Origin: Luteitalea pratensis
Lineage (GTDB): Bacteria > Acidobacteriota > Vicinamibacteria > Vicinamibacterales > Vicinamibacteraceae
Direction: 5' to 3'
Assembly (NCBI RefSeq): GCF_001618865.1
Contig: NZ_CP015136.1
Span: 2,515,001 to 2,579,000 of the forward strand
DNA: 64,000 bases
The notes beneath the pieces are model-generated. The model made no database searches, was not told the DNA's origin, and worked only from the letters and a program-made list of their open reading frames with translations. The position numbers were made by a program, and so were the translations under genes. Positions 9,003 through 17,597 of this stretch are shown piece after piece; position 1 is the stretch's first letter; each line of letters starts with the position of its first letter.

Positions 9003-9818
9003 ATGGGCCATGAACTCGAACAGTACCGGCAAGTAGTCCGTGACGAATGGACCAGCGCTGACACTGTCGCCGCATGGGCGCGCTGGCATCCGAAGATCGC
9101 AGCGCAGCAGGTCAACATGCGCGAGGCGCTCATTCAGCATGCGCGTCTCGAGCCCGGCATGCGTGTGCTGGACCTGGCGTGTGGAACGGGCGACCCTGCT
9201 CTCGAGATTGCCCGCATGATCGGGCCCCACGGTCGCGTCACCGCCACGGATCTCAGCCCCCAGATGCTGGAGAATGCAGAAAGAACGCGTCTGCGGCGGG
9301 AATCGCCAACATGGACTTCGTCGCAGTGGATGCCGAGGATCTGCAGTTCGGTCGGGAGAGCTTTGATCGTGTGACCTCACGCCTTGGCGTGATGTACTTC
9401 GTCGATGTACAGCGCGCTTTAGCCGAGATCAAGCGCGTGCTCGTACCAGGAGGCATCGTCACATTACAGGTCTGGGGCCTGCCCGACGAGAGCCCGTACT
9501 TCATGCATGCCGTGGGTCCCTTTGCGCGTCGCCTCGTTCCGCCTCCACCGCCTGCCGACGCGCCGACACCCCTGCGATTCGCGCCTCCCGGGAAACTTGT
9601 CGATGCGCTCACCGCTGTCTGGCTTCCGCGACACACGCGAAGATCGCCGCAGCATGGTGCTGCCCTGGCCGGGCTCGCCGAGCGAACTCTGGCAGCACCT
9701 CTACGACATCGCCATTCCGCTCCGGCCGCTTTTCGACGGACTGTCCGGCGACGAGCGCGCGGCGGCGATCGGTGAGTCGATCGCGGGCTACGCCGAGTAC
9801 TATGAGGCGAGACCGTGA
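9003..9818 (+). pseudogene. class I SAM-dependent methyltransferase with two opposing frameshifts
   Basis: Motif I (VLDLACGTGDPALEIA) and post-I (TATDLSPQML) are in the starting frame, then the frame stops at 9374. Homology continues from NASAAGIANMDFV in a second frame. This is explained by loss of one A in the run near 9283. It returns to the first frame at GFRDTREDRRSMV, explained by one extra T near 9622, and ends at 9818. Joined, the product would be about 271 residues, a normal UbiE/COQ5-like length with motif LKEIKRVLVPGG-like present. It is either a young pseudogene or carries two base-calling errors. Confidence 0.75.
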
Positions 9819-9919
9819 ACGTGCCCGCATCGATTGTCACCGTGTCCGCGTGCACGTGACGGTCGTTGTCGTAGCCGTGGCCAGCTCGTGCCGCGGCGAG
9901 GTCGCCAGTTCCGAGTCCA

Positions 9920-9983
9920 GTCTCACGTCTCACGTCTCAAGTCTCAGGTCTCAGGTCTCAGGTCTCAGGTCTCAGGTCTCAGG
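9920..9983. repeat. heptamer tandem array (gtctcag)
   Basis: About nine copies of a 7-bp unit run in a row, first variants (gtctcac, gtctcaa) and then identical gtctcag copies. The array lies between the broken methyltransferase and the DUF6528-like gene, about 60 bp before the latter's start. Confidence 0.9.
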
Positions 9984-10041
9984 CAGTTTCCCCAGGGCCC
10001 ACGGCCTGTTGCGTTGTCTTCCTCGTTTCTCCTGCCTCGCC

Positions 10042-10917
10042 ATGCCCCGTCTTCAGTTGCTTCTCGTCGCGTCGTTGCTGCTTGCGGCTGTTTCGCCCGC
10101 GCCAGCCCAGTCGCTCCTGGTCTGCGGGTGGGACGAGGTGTTCGTGCTCGACGTGTCCGCGGCGCCGCGCAAGGTCTGGAGCTGGAAGGCGGTGGATCGG
10201 CCGGAGTTGCCGGAGCCCTACAAGACGAAGTTCCGCACCACCGACGAATGCAAGCCAGTGGCCGGCGATCGTGTGCTGATCACCGCTTCGAGTGATGGCG
10301 CGGCACTGGTCGAGCGATCGACCGGCCGGACGGTCTGGTGGGCGGAGTGCGGCAACACCCACTCGGCCGAGCTGCTCCCGGGCGACCGCATCGTCCTGGC
10401 CTGCAGCGTCCGTGAGGGCACCGGCAACCGGCTGTCGTTGTTCGATGCCCGGGAACCGGCCCGCGAGCTCTTTGCCACGGAACTCTTCTCCGGCCACGGC
10501 GTTGTATGGGACGCGTCGCGGTCGCTGCTGTGGGCCCTCGGGGAAAAGGAGTTGTTCGCGTACCGGCTGAAGGACTGGGACACACCGCGTCCCGGCCTCA
10601 GGGTCGACTCCCGTTACCCGCTCCCTGACGTCGGCGGACACGAGCTCGGTGCCGTCCCCGACTCCCCGCATCTGATCGTCAGCACCCACGCCGGCGTCTG
10701 GCGCTTCGACCGGGATGCGCACACGTTCACGCCCGACCCCGACCTCGGCAATGTGCACGACGTCAAGAGCGCCGTGATCGATCCCAAGACCGGTCGCCTC
10801 GCCTATACGCAGGCCGAGACGCCCGACTGGTGGACGAGCCACATCCGGTTCCGTCACCCGGCGGGCGATGTCCACCTTGCCGGCGAGCGGTTGTACAAGG
10901 TGAGGTGGATCCGGTAG
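10042..10917 (+). CDS. DUF6528-like secreted beta-propeller protein
   Basis: This is a 291-residue protein with a clear signal peptide (LLLVASLLLAAVSPAPAQ). The N-terminus (LLVCGWDEVFVLDV) and the PQQ-like repeats of the type GDRVLITASSDGAALVERSTG indicate a single-domain beta-propeller. I recognise the general DUF6528 pattern but know no biochemical role. The start at ATG 10042 is the one that places the signal peptide at the terminus. An array of 7-bp repeats flanks it on both sides. Confidence 0.8.
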   Translation: MPRLQLLLVASLLLAAVSPAPAQSLLVCGWDEVFVLDVSAAPRKVWSWKAVDRPELPEPYKTKFRTTDECKPVAGDRVLITASSDGAALVERSTGRTVWWAECGNTHSAELLPGDRIVLACSVREGTGNRLSLFDAREPARELFATELFSGHGVVWDASRSLLWALGEKELFAYRLKDWDTPRPGLRVDSRYPLPDVGGHELGAVPDSPHLIVSTHAGVWRFDRDAHTFTPDPDLGNVHDVKSAVIDPKTGRLAYTQAETPDWWTSHIRFRHPAGDVHLAGERLYKVRWIR

Positions 10918-10918
10918 G

Positions 10919-10958
10919 GCGAGGACGGAGGACGGAGGAAGGAGGACGGAGGACTCAG
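10919..10958. repeat. heptamer tandem array (ggaggac)
   Basis: Copies of ggaggac/ggaggaa follow immediately after the DUF6528-like stop codon. A looser set of tcccgag-type units follows at about 10,995-11,028. Confidence 0.8.
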
Positions 10959-11027
10959 GCTCAGAAGGCCGAAGCCGACGGTCCAAGGCCCACCGAATCC
11001 CGAATCACCGAGTCCCGAGTCCCGAGT

Positions 11028-11897
11028 TCAGACCGTCCGTCGCAGCGCGGCGAGGACGAGCTCTGGCAGCTCCTCGTGTGGCCAATGGCCAGCGTCACCG
11101 ATGCGGGTGACCCTGGCCTGGGGGAAGGCGTCGGTCCAGCGCTCGAGGATGGCAGGGCCGAAGGCGGTGTCGCGCATGCCCCAGATGATCGACAACGGCA
11201 GGCCCCGCAAGCGGTCCCGCTGCGCCCACAGGCCCGCGTAGAACGCGCTGGATCCGCGTAGCGCACGGGCGAGCGCGAACAGCACGCGTTCGCGGCTTTC
11301 GGGATCCGGGAACACCTCGAGGTACTGGCGGTGGATGGCGCGCGTGAGGCGGCGCCGGTCGCCGTACGCCGACGGCATGATGAGACGCTGCGAGGCATTG
11401 GCATACCGATACAGGAACCGTCCCACGGCGCCGTCCACCATCGCCGCTCGTCGCCGCATCACCGGATCGTCGGCGAAGGACCACATCCACGAGTTGATCA
11501 CCGTCAGCGTGCGCACGCGCTGCCGGTTGGCAAGTGCCCATGCGAGTGCGATCGGGCCGCCGAAGTCGTGCACGACCAGCGACACGGGCGCAGCGCCCGC
11601 GACGTGGTCCATGAACGTGGCAAACCGTGCGGCGTGACCCTCTGGCCGGTAGTCTGCGCTGGCGGGTCGCTCAGACAGGCCGAAGCCGAGATGATCGAGA
11701 GCGACGACGCGCCGCGTGTCGCGCAAGCCTGCGATGACGTGTCGCCACTCGAAGGCCCAGGTCGGCGTGCCATGCACGAGCACCACCGAGGGGCCCTCGC
11801 CCTCGTCGACGTAGTGGAGCATGCCGTCGGCCATCGGGCAACTGCGTGGAGGCCACGGCCACTGGCTGCGATCGAGCCACGACGCATCTCCGATCAT
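11028..11897 (-). CDS. alpha/beta hydrolase, haloalkane dehalogenase-like
   Basis: This is a 289-residue alpha/beta-hydrolase. The oxyanion motif HGTPTWAFEWR, the segment ALDHLGFGLSERP and the nucleophile elbow VVHDFGGP with Asp111 match haloalkane dehalogenases, whose nucleophile is Asp rather than Ser. The catalytic His is in GDAGHWPHEE (around residue 273). Dehalogenation of an alkyl halide is plausible, but the halide-stabilising residues cannot be verified here. It is divergent from a MarR-family gene with a perfect palindrome between them, so repression by that regulator is likely. Confidence 0.85.
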   Translation of the reverse strand: MIGDASWLDRSQWPWPPRSCPMADGMLHYVDEGEGPSVVLVHGTPTWAFEWRHVIAGLRDTRRVVALDHLGFGLSERPASADYRPEGHAARFATFMDHVAGAAPVSLVVHDFGGPIALAWALANRQRVRTLTVINSWMWSFADDPVMRRRAAMVDGAVGRFLYRYANASQRLIMPSAYGDRRRLTRAIHRQYLEVFPDPESRERVLFALARALRGSSAFYAGLWAQRDRLRGLPLSIIWGMRDTAFGPAILERWTDAFPQARVTRIGDAGHWPHEELPELVLAALRRTV

Positions 11898-11917
11898 GCC
11901 CCAGATGGTAAACGACC

Positions 11918-11933
11918 TTGTCTAGATAGACAA
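11918..11933. promoter_or_regulatory. putative MarR operator palindrome
   Basis: TTGTCTA-GA-TAGACAA is a perfect 16-bp inverted repeat centred between the divergent hydrolase and MarR genes, 20 bp from the hydrolase start. Its size and symmetry fit a MarR-family dimer site. It would overlap the longer MarR start (11933), which supports the start at 11975. Confidence 0.7.
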
Positions 11934-11974
11934 TGGCATTGACGAGATCGCCAATCGTGTTCGAGACTCGGGGC

Positions 11975-12508
11975 ATGCCGGCAGCGACGCGCACCCCTCT
12001 CGGCCCACTCCTCATCACCTGTGCGCGCCTACTCGACGAGGTCGCGCAGGCACAGGTCAACCGTGAGGCTGGCGATCGCATCGCCCGCCCGGCACTCATG
12101 CGGCTGGTGCCGTTCCTCGACCGGAACGGCATTCGGCCGAGCGAACTCGCACGCCGCGCCGATATCACCAAGCAGGCCGTCGGCCAGACCCTGAAGGCTT
12201 GCGAAGCGCTGGGGTTGGTCGAGTTTGCAGCTGACCCCGCGGATGGGCGCGCACAACTGGTCCGCCTGACGGCGGAGGGCGAGGCCGCGTTCCGATACGG
12301 CCGATCGGTGCTGGTTTACCTCGAAGGGCAGTTGGCCGGTGTCGTCGGGGCGGCGGCCGTGCACGACGTGGTCGCCGGCCTCGAAGCGATGTTGCCCGTA
12401 TTGCAGGCATGGACGGTTGCGCCTCCGTCGCGCCGGCCCGCGCCACCGGCTGCATTGAAGGCGCGCCGGCTCGCCGGTGTTGCCAAGGTCACCTCACCTC
12501 GACGTTGA
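11975..12508 (+). CDS. MarR-family transcriptional regulator
   Basis: This is a 177-residue winged-helix regulator. The recognition region reads IRPSELARRADITKQAVGQTLKACEALGLVEF and the wing DPADGRAQLVRLTAEG, as in MarR/SlyA proteins. ATG 11975 is preferred to ATG 11933 because the latter starts inside the operator palindrome. A basic, proline-rich tail (~30 residues) follows the dimerisation helices. It probably represses itself and the divergent dehalogenase-like hydrolase; the ligand is unknown. Confidence 0.87.
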   Translation: MPAATRTPLGPLLITCARLLDEVAQAQVNREAGDRIARPALMRLVPFLDRNGIRPSELARRADITKQAVGQTLKACEALGLVEFAADPADGRAQLVRLTAEGEAAFRYGRSVLVYLEGQLAGVVGAAAVHDVVAGLEAMLPVLQAWTVAPPSRRPAPPAALKARRLAGVAKVTSPRR

Positions 12509-12540
12509 GGGATTGGGGTCGGTCCTGGGCCTTCGAGGAT

Positions 12541-12612
12541 GGCCTGAGGCATGAGCCTGAGACCTGAGACCTGCGACCTGAGACGAACGCCGAATGCAGA
12601 ACGCCGAACGCT
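12541..12612. repeat. heptamer tandem repeats (ctgagac; gaacgcc)
   Basis: A block of ctgagac-type 7-bp units (the reverse complement of the gtctcag arrays) is followed by gaacgcc-type units. It lies in the 296-bp gap between the MarR and CBS genes. The rest of the gap shows gccgaaggcc-like repetition and no gene. Confidence 0.8.
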
Positions 12613-12804
12613 GACGGTCCAAGGCCGAAGGCCTGACGCCATAGGCCTGAAGGCCCTGAGCGCTGAGCAGATCGCCGCTTGACCGACGCTGCGGCGGGGC
12701 GTAGTGTGCGCGGAGCCACCGAGAAGGGGAATCCGACGGCCGGACGGCCGCGTCGTGCCATTTGCACGGCCCGCGTCGCCGTCGTCGCCGAGCCAGGAGC
12801 AGCC

Positions 12805-13239
12805 ATGACGACTCTCGTGCGGAACATGCTGACGGGGAAGACCGACGTGCACAGGGTGAGCCCGGACGACACCGTGCTCGATGCCCTGCGGGTGATGGCC
12901 ACCCACAACATCGGCGCCGTGCTGGTCACGAGCGGCGACGAGCTGATCGGCATCCTCTCCGAGCGCGATTACGCACGCAAGATGGTGCTGCAGGGCAAGG
13001 CCTCGCACGACACCGCCGTGCGCGAGGTGATGACGGCGACACTGGTCAGCGTGACGCCGAGATGGACCTGCGACGAGTGCATGGCGGTGATGACCGAACG
13101 ACACGTCCGCCACCTGCCGGTGCTCGACGAGGACCGCCTCGTGGGCGTGATCTCAATCGGCGACGTCGTGCGCGCGGTGGTCCAGGAACAACAATCCACG
13201 ATCAGCACGCTCGAGAGCTTCATCATGAGCGGCGGTTAG
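12805..13239 (+). CDS. CBS-domain pair protein
   Basis: This is a 144-residue protein made of two CBS motifs (about residues 8-65 and 75-135), with the typical GAVLVTSGDELIGILSERD and HLPVLDEDRLVGVISIGD cores. Stand-alone CBS pairs bind adenine nucleotides and act as energy or redox sensors on partner proteins. The start at ATG 12805 is supported by CCAGGAGC upstream. No partner gene is adjacent, so its target is unknown. Confidence 0.9.
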   Translation: MTTLVRNMLTGKTDVHRVSPDDTVLDALRVMATHNIGAVLVTSGDELIGILSERDYARKMVLQGKASHDTAVREVMTATLVSVTPRWTCDECMAVMTERHVRHLPVLDEDRLVGVISIGDVVRAVVQEQQSTISTLESFIMSGG

Positions 13240-13243
13240 TCAT

Positions 13244-13302
13244 GCCTGATGCCTGAGACCTGAGACCTGAGACTTGAGGCTTGAGGCTTGAGGCTTGAGA
13301 CC
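13244..13302. repeat. heptamer tandem array (ctgagac then ttgaggc)
   Basis: Three ctgagac units grade into several ttgaggc units, keeping a 7-bp period throughout. It lies between converging genes. Confidence 0.88.
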
Positions 13303-13309
13303 GGAGCCG

Positions 13310-14347
13310 TCAGCGAGGTGCGCCGAGCGGTACGAACGCCAAGGCGTTGTTGGCGTTCATCGGGATCACGAGCTGGTTGGCGCCCGGGTCGTAACACATC
13401 GACGCGGCGCTCGGGATGTTGGTGGCGATCAGTTCCGCGGCCTGGCCCGGGCGCAGTCTCGAGACGCCGCCCTGCAGGACGCTGCTCACGTACTTGGTGC
13501 CGTCGGCCATGATCACGACGCCGTCGTTGCCGGCCTGGGCCGCCTGCTCGGTCTTCAGCAACGCGCCGGCCGGCGAGTACGTCTGCACGTCCGGCGCCAG
13601 CATGTTCACCACGACCACGTTGCCCTGCGGGTCGATCGCGATGCCATTCGGCCGCCGCAGCGGCGCGCCCTGAATGAGCCGGGTCGCCACGCCGTCGCGG
13701 GTGATCTTCCACACCTGCCAGGTCGCCGCGTCAGCATCCGTCGTGCCCCCGGTCTGGGTCGCGTAGACCGTGCCGTCGCGGGCCACGGCGATGTCGTTGA
13801 ACCACTCGACGTCCGGTACGCGCGTTTCCCCGGCCGGCAGCCCCGTCGCCAGCGTGAAGCGCCGGATCACGGCCACGCCCTTGTCGTCTGGGCTGGTGCT
13901 GCCATCGCGATCGGCCAGGTAGAGGGTGCCGTCGACCACGTCGCTGCCGTACGGCTCGTTGAGCACGAGCGGTGGCGTCAGCGCGGCCCGGGGCGGACCG
14001 GGGTTCTGGACGCCGATCCAGCGCGCCGTGTGCACCGACCCGTCGTGGTTGAGCAGCGACACCCACGCGTTGTTGGTCTGCACGTTCTGAGGCACGCCGC
14101 GGTTGGGTACGACAATCAGGTTGCGCACCGGATCGTACGAACAGCTCTCGGCCGAGTAGATGGCGCCGAACACCTTGACGTTGGACGACGTCGCCGCGAA
14201 CGTGCCGGCGGTCATCGGCTCGACCGGCAGGCCGAGGGCGTTGCCCACGAAGTACGGCACCGACGGCGGGGCCTGCGCGAGCATGACCCCGGCGCCGACG
14301 CCCACTGCGAGCGCCGCGGCGCCCGTCATCACGTTCAGTCTCGTCAC
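13310..14347 (-). CDS. exported SMP-30/NHL-like beta-propeller protein
   Basis: This is a 345-residue protein with an N-terminal signal segment (AAALAVGVGAGVMLAQA). Repeated propeller blades of the type RRPNGIAIDPQGNVVVVN and VEWFNDIAVARDGTVYAT resemble the SMP-30/gluconolactonase/NHL group. Such proteins may be lactonases or simply ligand-binding propellers, and the metal-binding residues of true SMP-30 cannot be confirmed. The GTG start at 14347 follows GGAGGAAA, an excellent ribosome binding site. Confidence 0.78.
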   Translation of the reverse strand: MTRLNVMTGAAALAVGVGAGVMLAQAPPSVPYFVGNALGLPVEPMTAGTFAATSSNVKVFGAIYSAESCSYDPVRNLIVVPNRGVPQNVQTNNAWVSLLNHDGSVHTARWIGVQNPGPPRAALTPPLVLNEPYGSDVVDGTLYLADRDGSTSPDDKGVAVIRRFTLATGLPAGETRVPDVEWFNDIAVARDGTVYATQTGGTTDADAATWQVWKITRDGVATRLIQGAPLRRPNGIAIDPQGNVVVVNMLAPDVQTYSPAGALLKTEQAAQAGNDGVVIMADGTKYVSSVLQGGVSRLRPGQAAELIATNIPSAASMCYDPGANQLVIPMNANNALAFVPLGAPR

Positions 14348-14424
14348 GCGTTTCCTCCGGAGCGCGGATCATAACGCGAGACAATCCACGAGCCAGTCGG
14401 CGGGCAGGCCGGCAACAATCAGAA

Positions 14425-14504
14425 AGCCTCTACCCTCTAGCCTCTAGCCTCTAGCCTCTACCCTCTAGCCTCTACCCTCTAGCCTCTACCCTCTAGCCTG
14501 TAGC
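14425..14504. repeat. heptamer tandem array (cctctag/cctctac)
   Basis: About eleven 7-bp units alternate between cctctag and cctctac between two same-strand genes. It is one of the longest such arrays here. Confidence 0.9.
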
Positions 14505-14517
14505 AGCTGGCAGCCTC

Positions 14518-15831
14518 TTACGGCTGCTGCTCTCGGCCCGTTTCGAGGCGCGCCTCGAGGTCGCGGAGTTCGCTGCGCCGCGCCTGGTCGCCAGGAGCCA
14601 GCGACATGCTGCGCTGTGCGTGCGTGATCGCCTCGGCGACGCGACCCTGCCGCGCGAGCAGCCGGGAGAGGCGCCCGTGGTACGCGGGCTGCTGGTCGTC
14701 GAGATCGATGGCGCGACGCAGCAGGACCTCCGCCTGCGCCAGGTCTTCGGACTCGGCCAGCAACTGGCCATGGAAGGAGACGACGCTGGCGTTGCGCGGC
14801 GACAGGGTGAGGGCCCGTGCCGACGCGACAAGCGCCGCGTCGAGCCGCTGCAACCGTTGCAGCGCGACCGCCAGCGCATGATGGATGCGCGCGTCAGCCG
14901 GCAGATAGTTCGCCGCTTCCTCGAGGAGTGCGGCCCGTGCCGTTGGGTCGGGCGTCCGCGCGGCAGAGTCCAGCACGGCCTCGCCGATCTTCGACGTCGA
15001 TCCGGCCCGTGCCATCGCCGCCTGCCGTGCGGCCTCGGCGTTCATTGCCTCGAGCGTGCTCCGGAAGCGCGCGGCCCACCCGGTGCCCAGCGCCAGGTCG
15101 ACGCTGCGAGCCACGGCCGCGATCGCCTCGGCTGGCACCGGCGTCTCCCACGGTGTGTGCAGCGTGTCGAGCACGATCGTCAGCCATGCCGGATCGGGCG
15201 CCGGCGGCAGCTGGATGGCGCCGATCATCGGCGGACGCTGTGACGAGTGCACCTTCGGCCCCGGCCACGCCTCGAAGAGGTACTTCGGGCCGCGGTTGGT
15301 GTGCTTGTGCCGTTCGTACGTGCACAGGTGCAGGTCGTGCATGAGGACGTGCGACGAGGGCGCCAGCACCGGCAACAACGCCAGCAAATCGAGCAAGGCC
15401 CAGGGGTGGCGATGGTCACCGTCGATGAACGCGAGTTCCACCCCAGGGCCGACGACATCGACGGTATCGGCCGCCATCTGGCCGAGCAGCAAGCGTGTGG
15501 CCACGGGTGGGGTGGGGAAGAGCTCGCCGATCGCCGCGCCGGTAGGCCGCACGTGATCGAGGTAGTACGTCGGTGACGCATCGATCCCGATGTACTCGGC
15601 CGGCCGGCCGATGCGCGACAGGGCCTCGATGAACAGGCACCCGCTCCAGCCGCTCGCGACGCCGATTTCCACGACCTTCGACGGCGCGAGCAGGACGGTG
15701 AGCCCGGCCAGCAGCGGTTGGTCGTGCACCGAGATGTTGCCACCAACCCAGGCTGGCATCCGCGCCTGCATCGCCGCCGCGATGGCCGCGCCCTCGGTCT
15801 CGCATTGGGCGGTCGTGAACACCGGGCGCAT
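14518..15831 (-). CDS. class I SAM methyltransferase fused to TPR repeats
   Basis: This is a 437-residue protein. The N-terminal half is a Methyltransferase_24/CmcI-like domain: motif I is in VVEIGVASGWSGC, then EYIGIDASP, then ELAFIDGDHRHP and HVLMHDLHL. The C-terminal half (about 280-430) is built of alpha-helical TPR-like repeats (ALAVALQRLQRLDAALVASARAL and similar). Fusions of this type often modify sugars or peptides in secondary pathways, but no cluster is present. It is divergent from the amidohydrolase gene, 142 bp apart. Confidence 0.85.
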   Translation of the reverse strand: MRPVFTTAQCETEGAAIAAAMQARMPAWVGGNISVHDQPLLAGLTVLLAPSKVVEIGVASGWSGCLFIEALSRIGRPAEYIGIDASPTYYLDHVRPTGAAIGELFPTPPVATRLLLGQMAADTVDVVGPGVELAFIDGDHRHPWALLDLLALLPVLAPSSHVLMHDLHLCTYERHKHTNRGPKYLFEAWPGPKVHSSQRPPMIGAIQLPPAPDPAWLTIVLDTLHTPWETPVPAEAIAAVARSVDLALGTGWAARFRSTLEAMNAEAARQAAMARAGSTSKIGEAVLDSAARTPDPTARAALLEEAANYLPADARIHHALAVALQRLQRLDAALVASARALTLSPRNASVVSFHGQLLAESEDLAQAEVLLRRAIDLDDQQPAYHGRLSRLLARQGRVAEAITHAQRSMSLAPGDQARRSELRDLEARLETGREQQP

Positions 15832-15973
15832 TGTAGGCCCTTCGCGGCTCGTCCTCCGGCAGGCGGTTCACAGGTACCGGTGTGCGGCCTCCACCTCATC
15901 GCGACTCACCATCGCCGCGATCGTGCCTCCAGTCATGCCAGAATGCGCACGATTACCCCTCCCCGGAGCCCTG

Positions 15974-17308
15974 ATGCCACGTTGGTCCCTGCATCTCACG
16001 TCCCTGGTCGTCGTCGCCGCTGCAGCTGCGACCGCGGTCTCGTCCCTTCCCGGATCCCTCCTTGCGCAGGCGCCCGCCGCGCAAGGCCGCGCGAAGGCGG
16101 CGCCTGACGTGCCGATCGAGCCGAAGGCCCCGGCGTCGGTCAAGGAGGGGGCCACCTGGGTGCCGCCGCTGCCAGTGCTGGACCAAGTGGCGCCACCGCA
16201 GGGGTGGCAGCAGCCGGGCGAAGAGACCCCGGCGATGCCGCTCACGCTGTTGCGGCTACCGCGGACCAACATCTGGCGCGCGAAATTTCCGGCACTGGAC
16301 TTTCACGTCCATGCCCGGGGCTTGACGTCGAAGGCCGCCTACGACGAGCTCATAGCGCTCATGGACGACATCGGCATGGGCGCCATCGTCAACCTCAACG
16401 GCGGCACGGGAGCAGAACTCGACAAGGTGCTTGCCGAGGGCGTGCCCTACAAGGACCGTGTCGCCAACTTCATCACCTTCAGTGCCGACGGGATCAACGA
16501 ACCCGGGTGGTCGCAGAAATTCGCCGCGGAGATGGAGCGCGCGTTCAAGGCTGGCGCGCAGGGGATGAAGGTATCCAAGCAGCTCGGACTCGGCGCGAAG
16601 AACCCGGACGGCTCGTTCATCCAGGCCGATGACCCGCGTCTCGACCCGGTCTGGGACATGGCGGCCAGGTACGACAAGCCAGTGATGATCCACCTGAGCG
16701 ACTCGATCGGCCGCTTCTATCCCATCGGTCCGAAGAACGAGCGCTACGAAGCCGGGCTCTGGCACCAGAAGGGCGACGAGACCAACAACTACTTCAAGAG
16801 TGGGCCGTCCAACGACGTCATCGAGAAGGCGCGTCGCGAGATGCATCGCAAGCACCCGAAGACACGATTCGTGAACGCGCACCTGGCGATGCTGTACTAC
16901 GACCCGGAGAAGCTCGCGTCGTTCCTCGACACGTACCCGAATGCCGATGTCGAGATTTCGGCCACCGTTCAGGACCTCGGGCGCGCGCCGCGTTTCTGGC
17001 GCGAATTCCTGATCAAGTACCAGGACCGGGTGCTGTTCGGCACCGACGGCAGCCAGTCGCGGGGCGCGGACGAGTTCTGGCGTCCGCATTGGCGCGCGCT
17101 CGAAACCCTCGACGAGTACTTCCCACACCCGGCGCAGGTCCGGACGCCGCTCGGCTCGCCGGGGCACGGCCGCTGGCAGATCTCGGGACTCGGCCTGCCC
17201 GATGCGGTGCTGCGCAAGATCTATTACCAGAACGCGCTGCGGCACCTGCCGGCGATGCGGGCGTCGATCGAGAGACAGCTGGCCGCACGCGCGGAGGGGG
17301 CTCGATGA
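15974..17308 (+). CDS. exported amidohydrolase (amidohydrolase_2-like)
   Basis: This is a 444-residue protein starting at ATG 15974, which puts a signal peptide at the terminus (SLVVVAAAAATAVSS, then SLLAQA). The mature part is a TIM-barrel amidohydrolase-related protein: the metal-binding DFHVHARG is at the first strand, KPVMIHLSD comes later, RFVNAHLAML carries another His, and LFGTDGSQS carries the final Asp. An Ala/Pro-rich linker follows the leader. It probably hydrolyses or decarboxylates a small substrate in the periplasm; the substrate is unknown. It ends 290 bp before a degenerate PQQ dehydrogenase. Confidence 0.87.
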   Translation: MPRWSLHLTSLVVVAAAAATAVSSLPGSLLAQAPAAQGRAKAAPDVPIEPKAPASVKEGATWVPPLPVLDQVAPPQGWQQPGEETPAMPLTLLRLPRTNIWRAKFPALDFHVHARGLTSKAAYDELIALMDDIGMGAIVNLNGGTGAELDKVLAEGVPYKDRVANFITFSADGINEPGWSQKFAAEMERAFKAGAQGMKVSKQLGLGAKNPDGSFIQADDPRLDPVWDMAARYDKPVMIHLSDSIGRFYPIGPKNERYEAGLWHQKGDETNNYFKSGPSNDVIEKARREMHRKHPKTRFVNAHLAMLYYDPEKLASFLDTYPNADVEISATVQDLGRAPRFWREFLIKYQDRVLFGTDGSQSRGADEFWRPHWRALETLDEYFPHPAQVRTPLGSPGHGRWQISGLGLPDAVLRKIYYQNALRHLPAMRASIERQLAARAEGAR

Positions 17309-17484
17309 TCTGGTTGCCAACGGTAGGGCCCGCTCTCCGAGCGGGCCGTCTCCGCTCCACAGCTCATCGCCTGGGCCTGCTGACGCTGCTCGTTGTGCCG
17401 GTTGTGCCTCGACTGTCTGGGTGAGCGCGACGCTGACTGCCGGATAAAGTCCGGCGGCTACACCTCGGAACGCCGCCGACCGAC

Positions 17485-17597
17485 TTGTCCGCCGTAGCCT
17501 TGGCGCAGGCGGAACGCCGAACGCAGAACGCCGAACGCAGAGCGCCGCACGAGCGACCCAAGGCCGAAGGCCGAATGACGACTCGTCCGGCGCAGCT
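17485..17597. repeat. REP-like palindrome plus gaacgcc heptamers
   Basis: A dispersed imperfect hairpin (TTGTCCGCCGTAGC ... GGCGGA, 17485-17513) is followed by gaacgcc/gaacgca units to about 17548 and a degenerate second hairpin copy near 17582-17610. No gene was seen in the 17309-17597 gap. The second copy runs directly into the start of the PQQ reading frame. Confidence 0.75.

Noticed and set aside
14425-14504. CRISPR array
   Set aside because: The repeats are contiguous 7-bp units without spacers, and no cas gene is present in the window.
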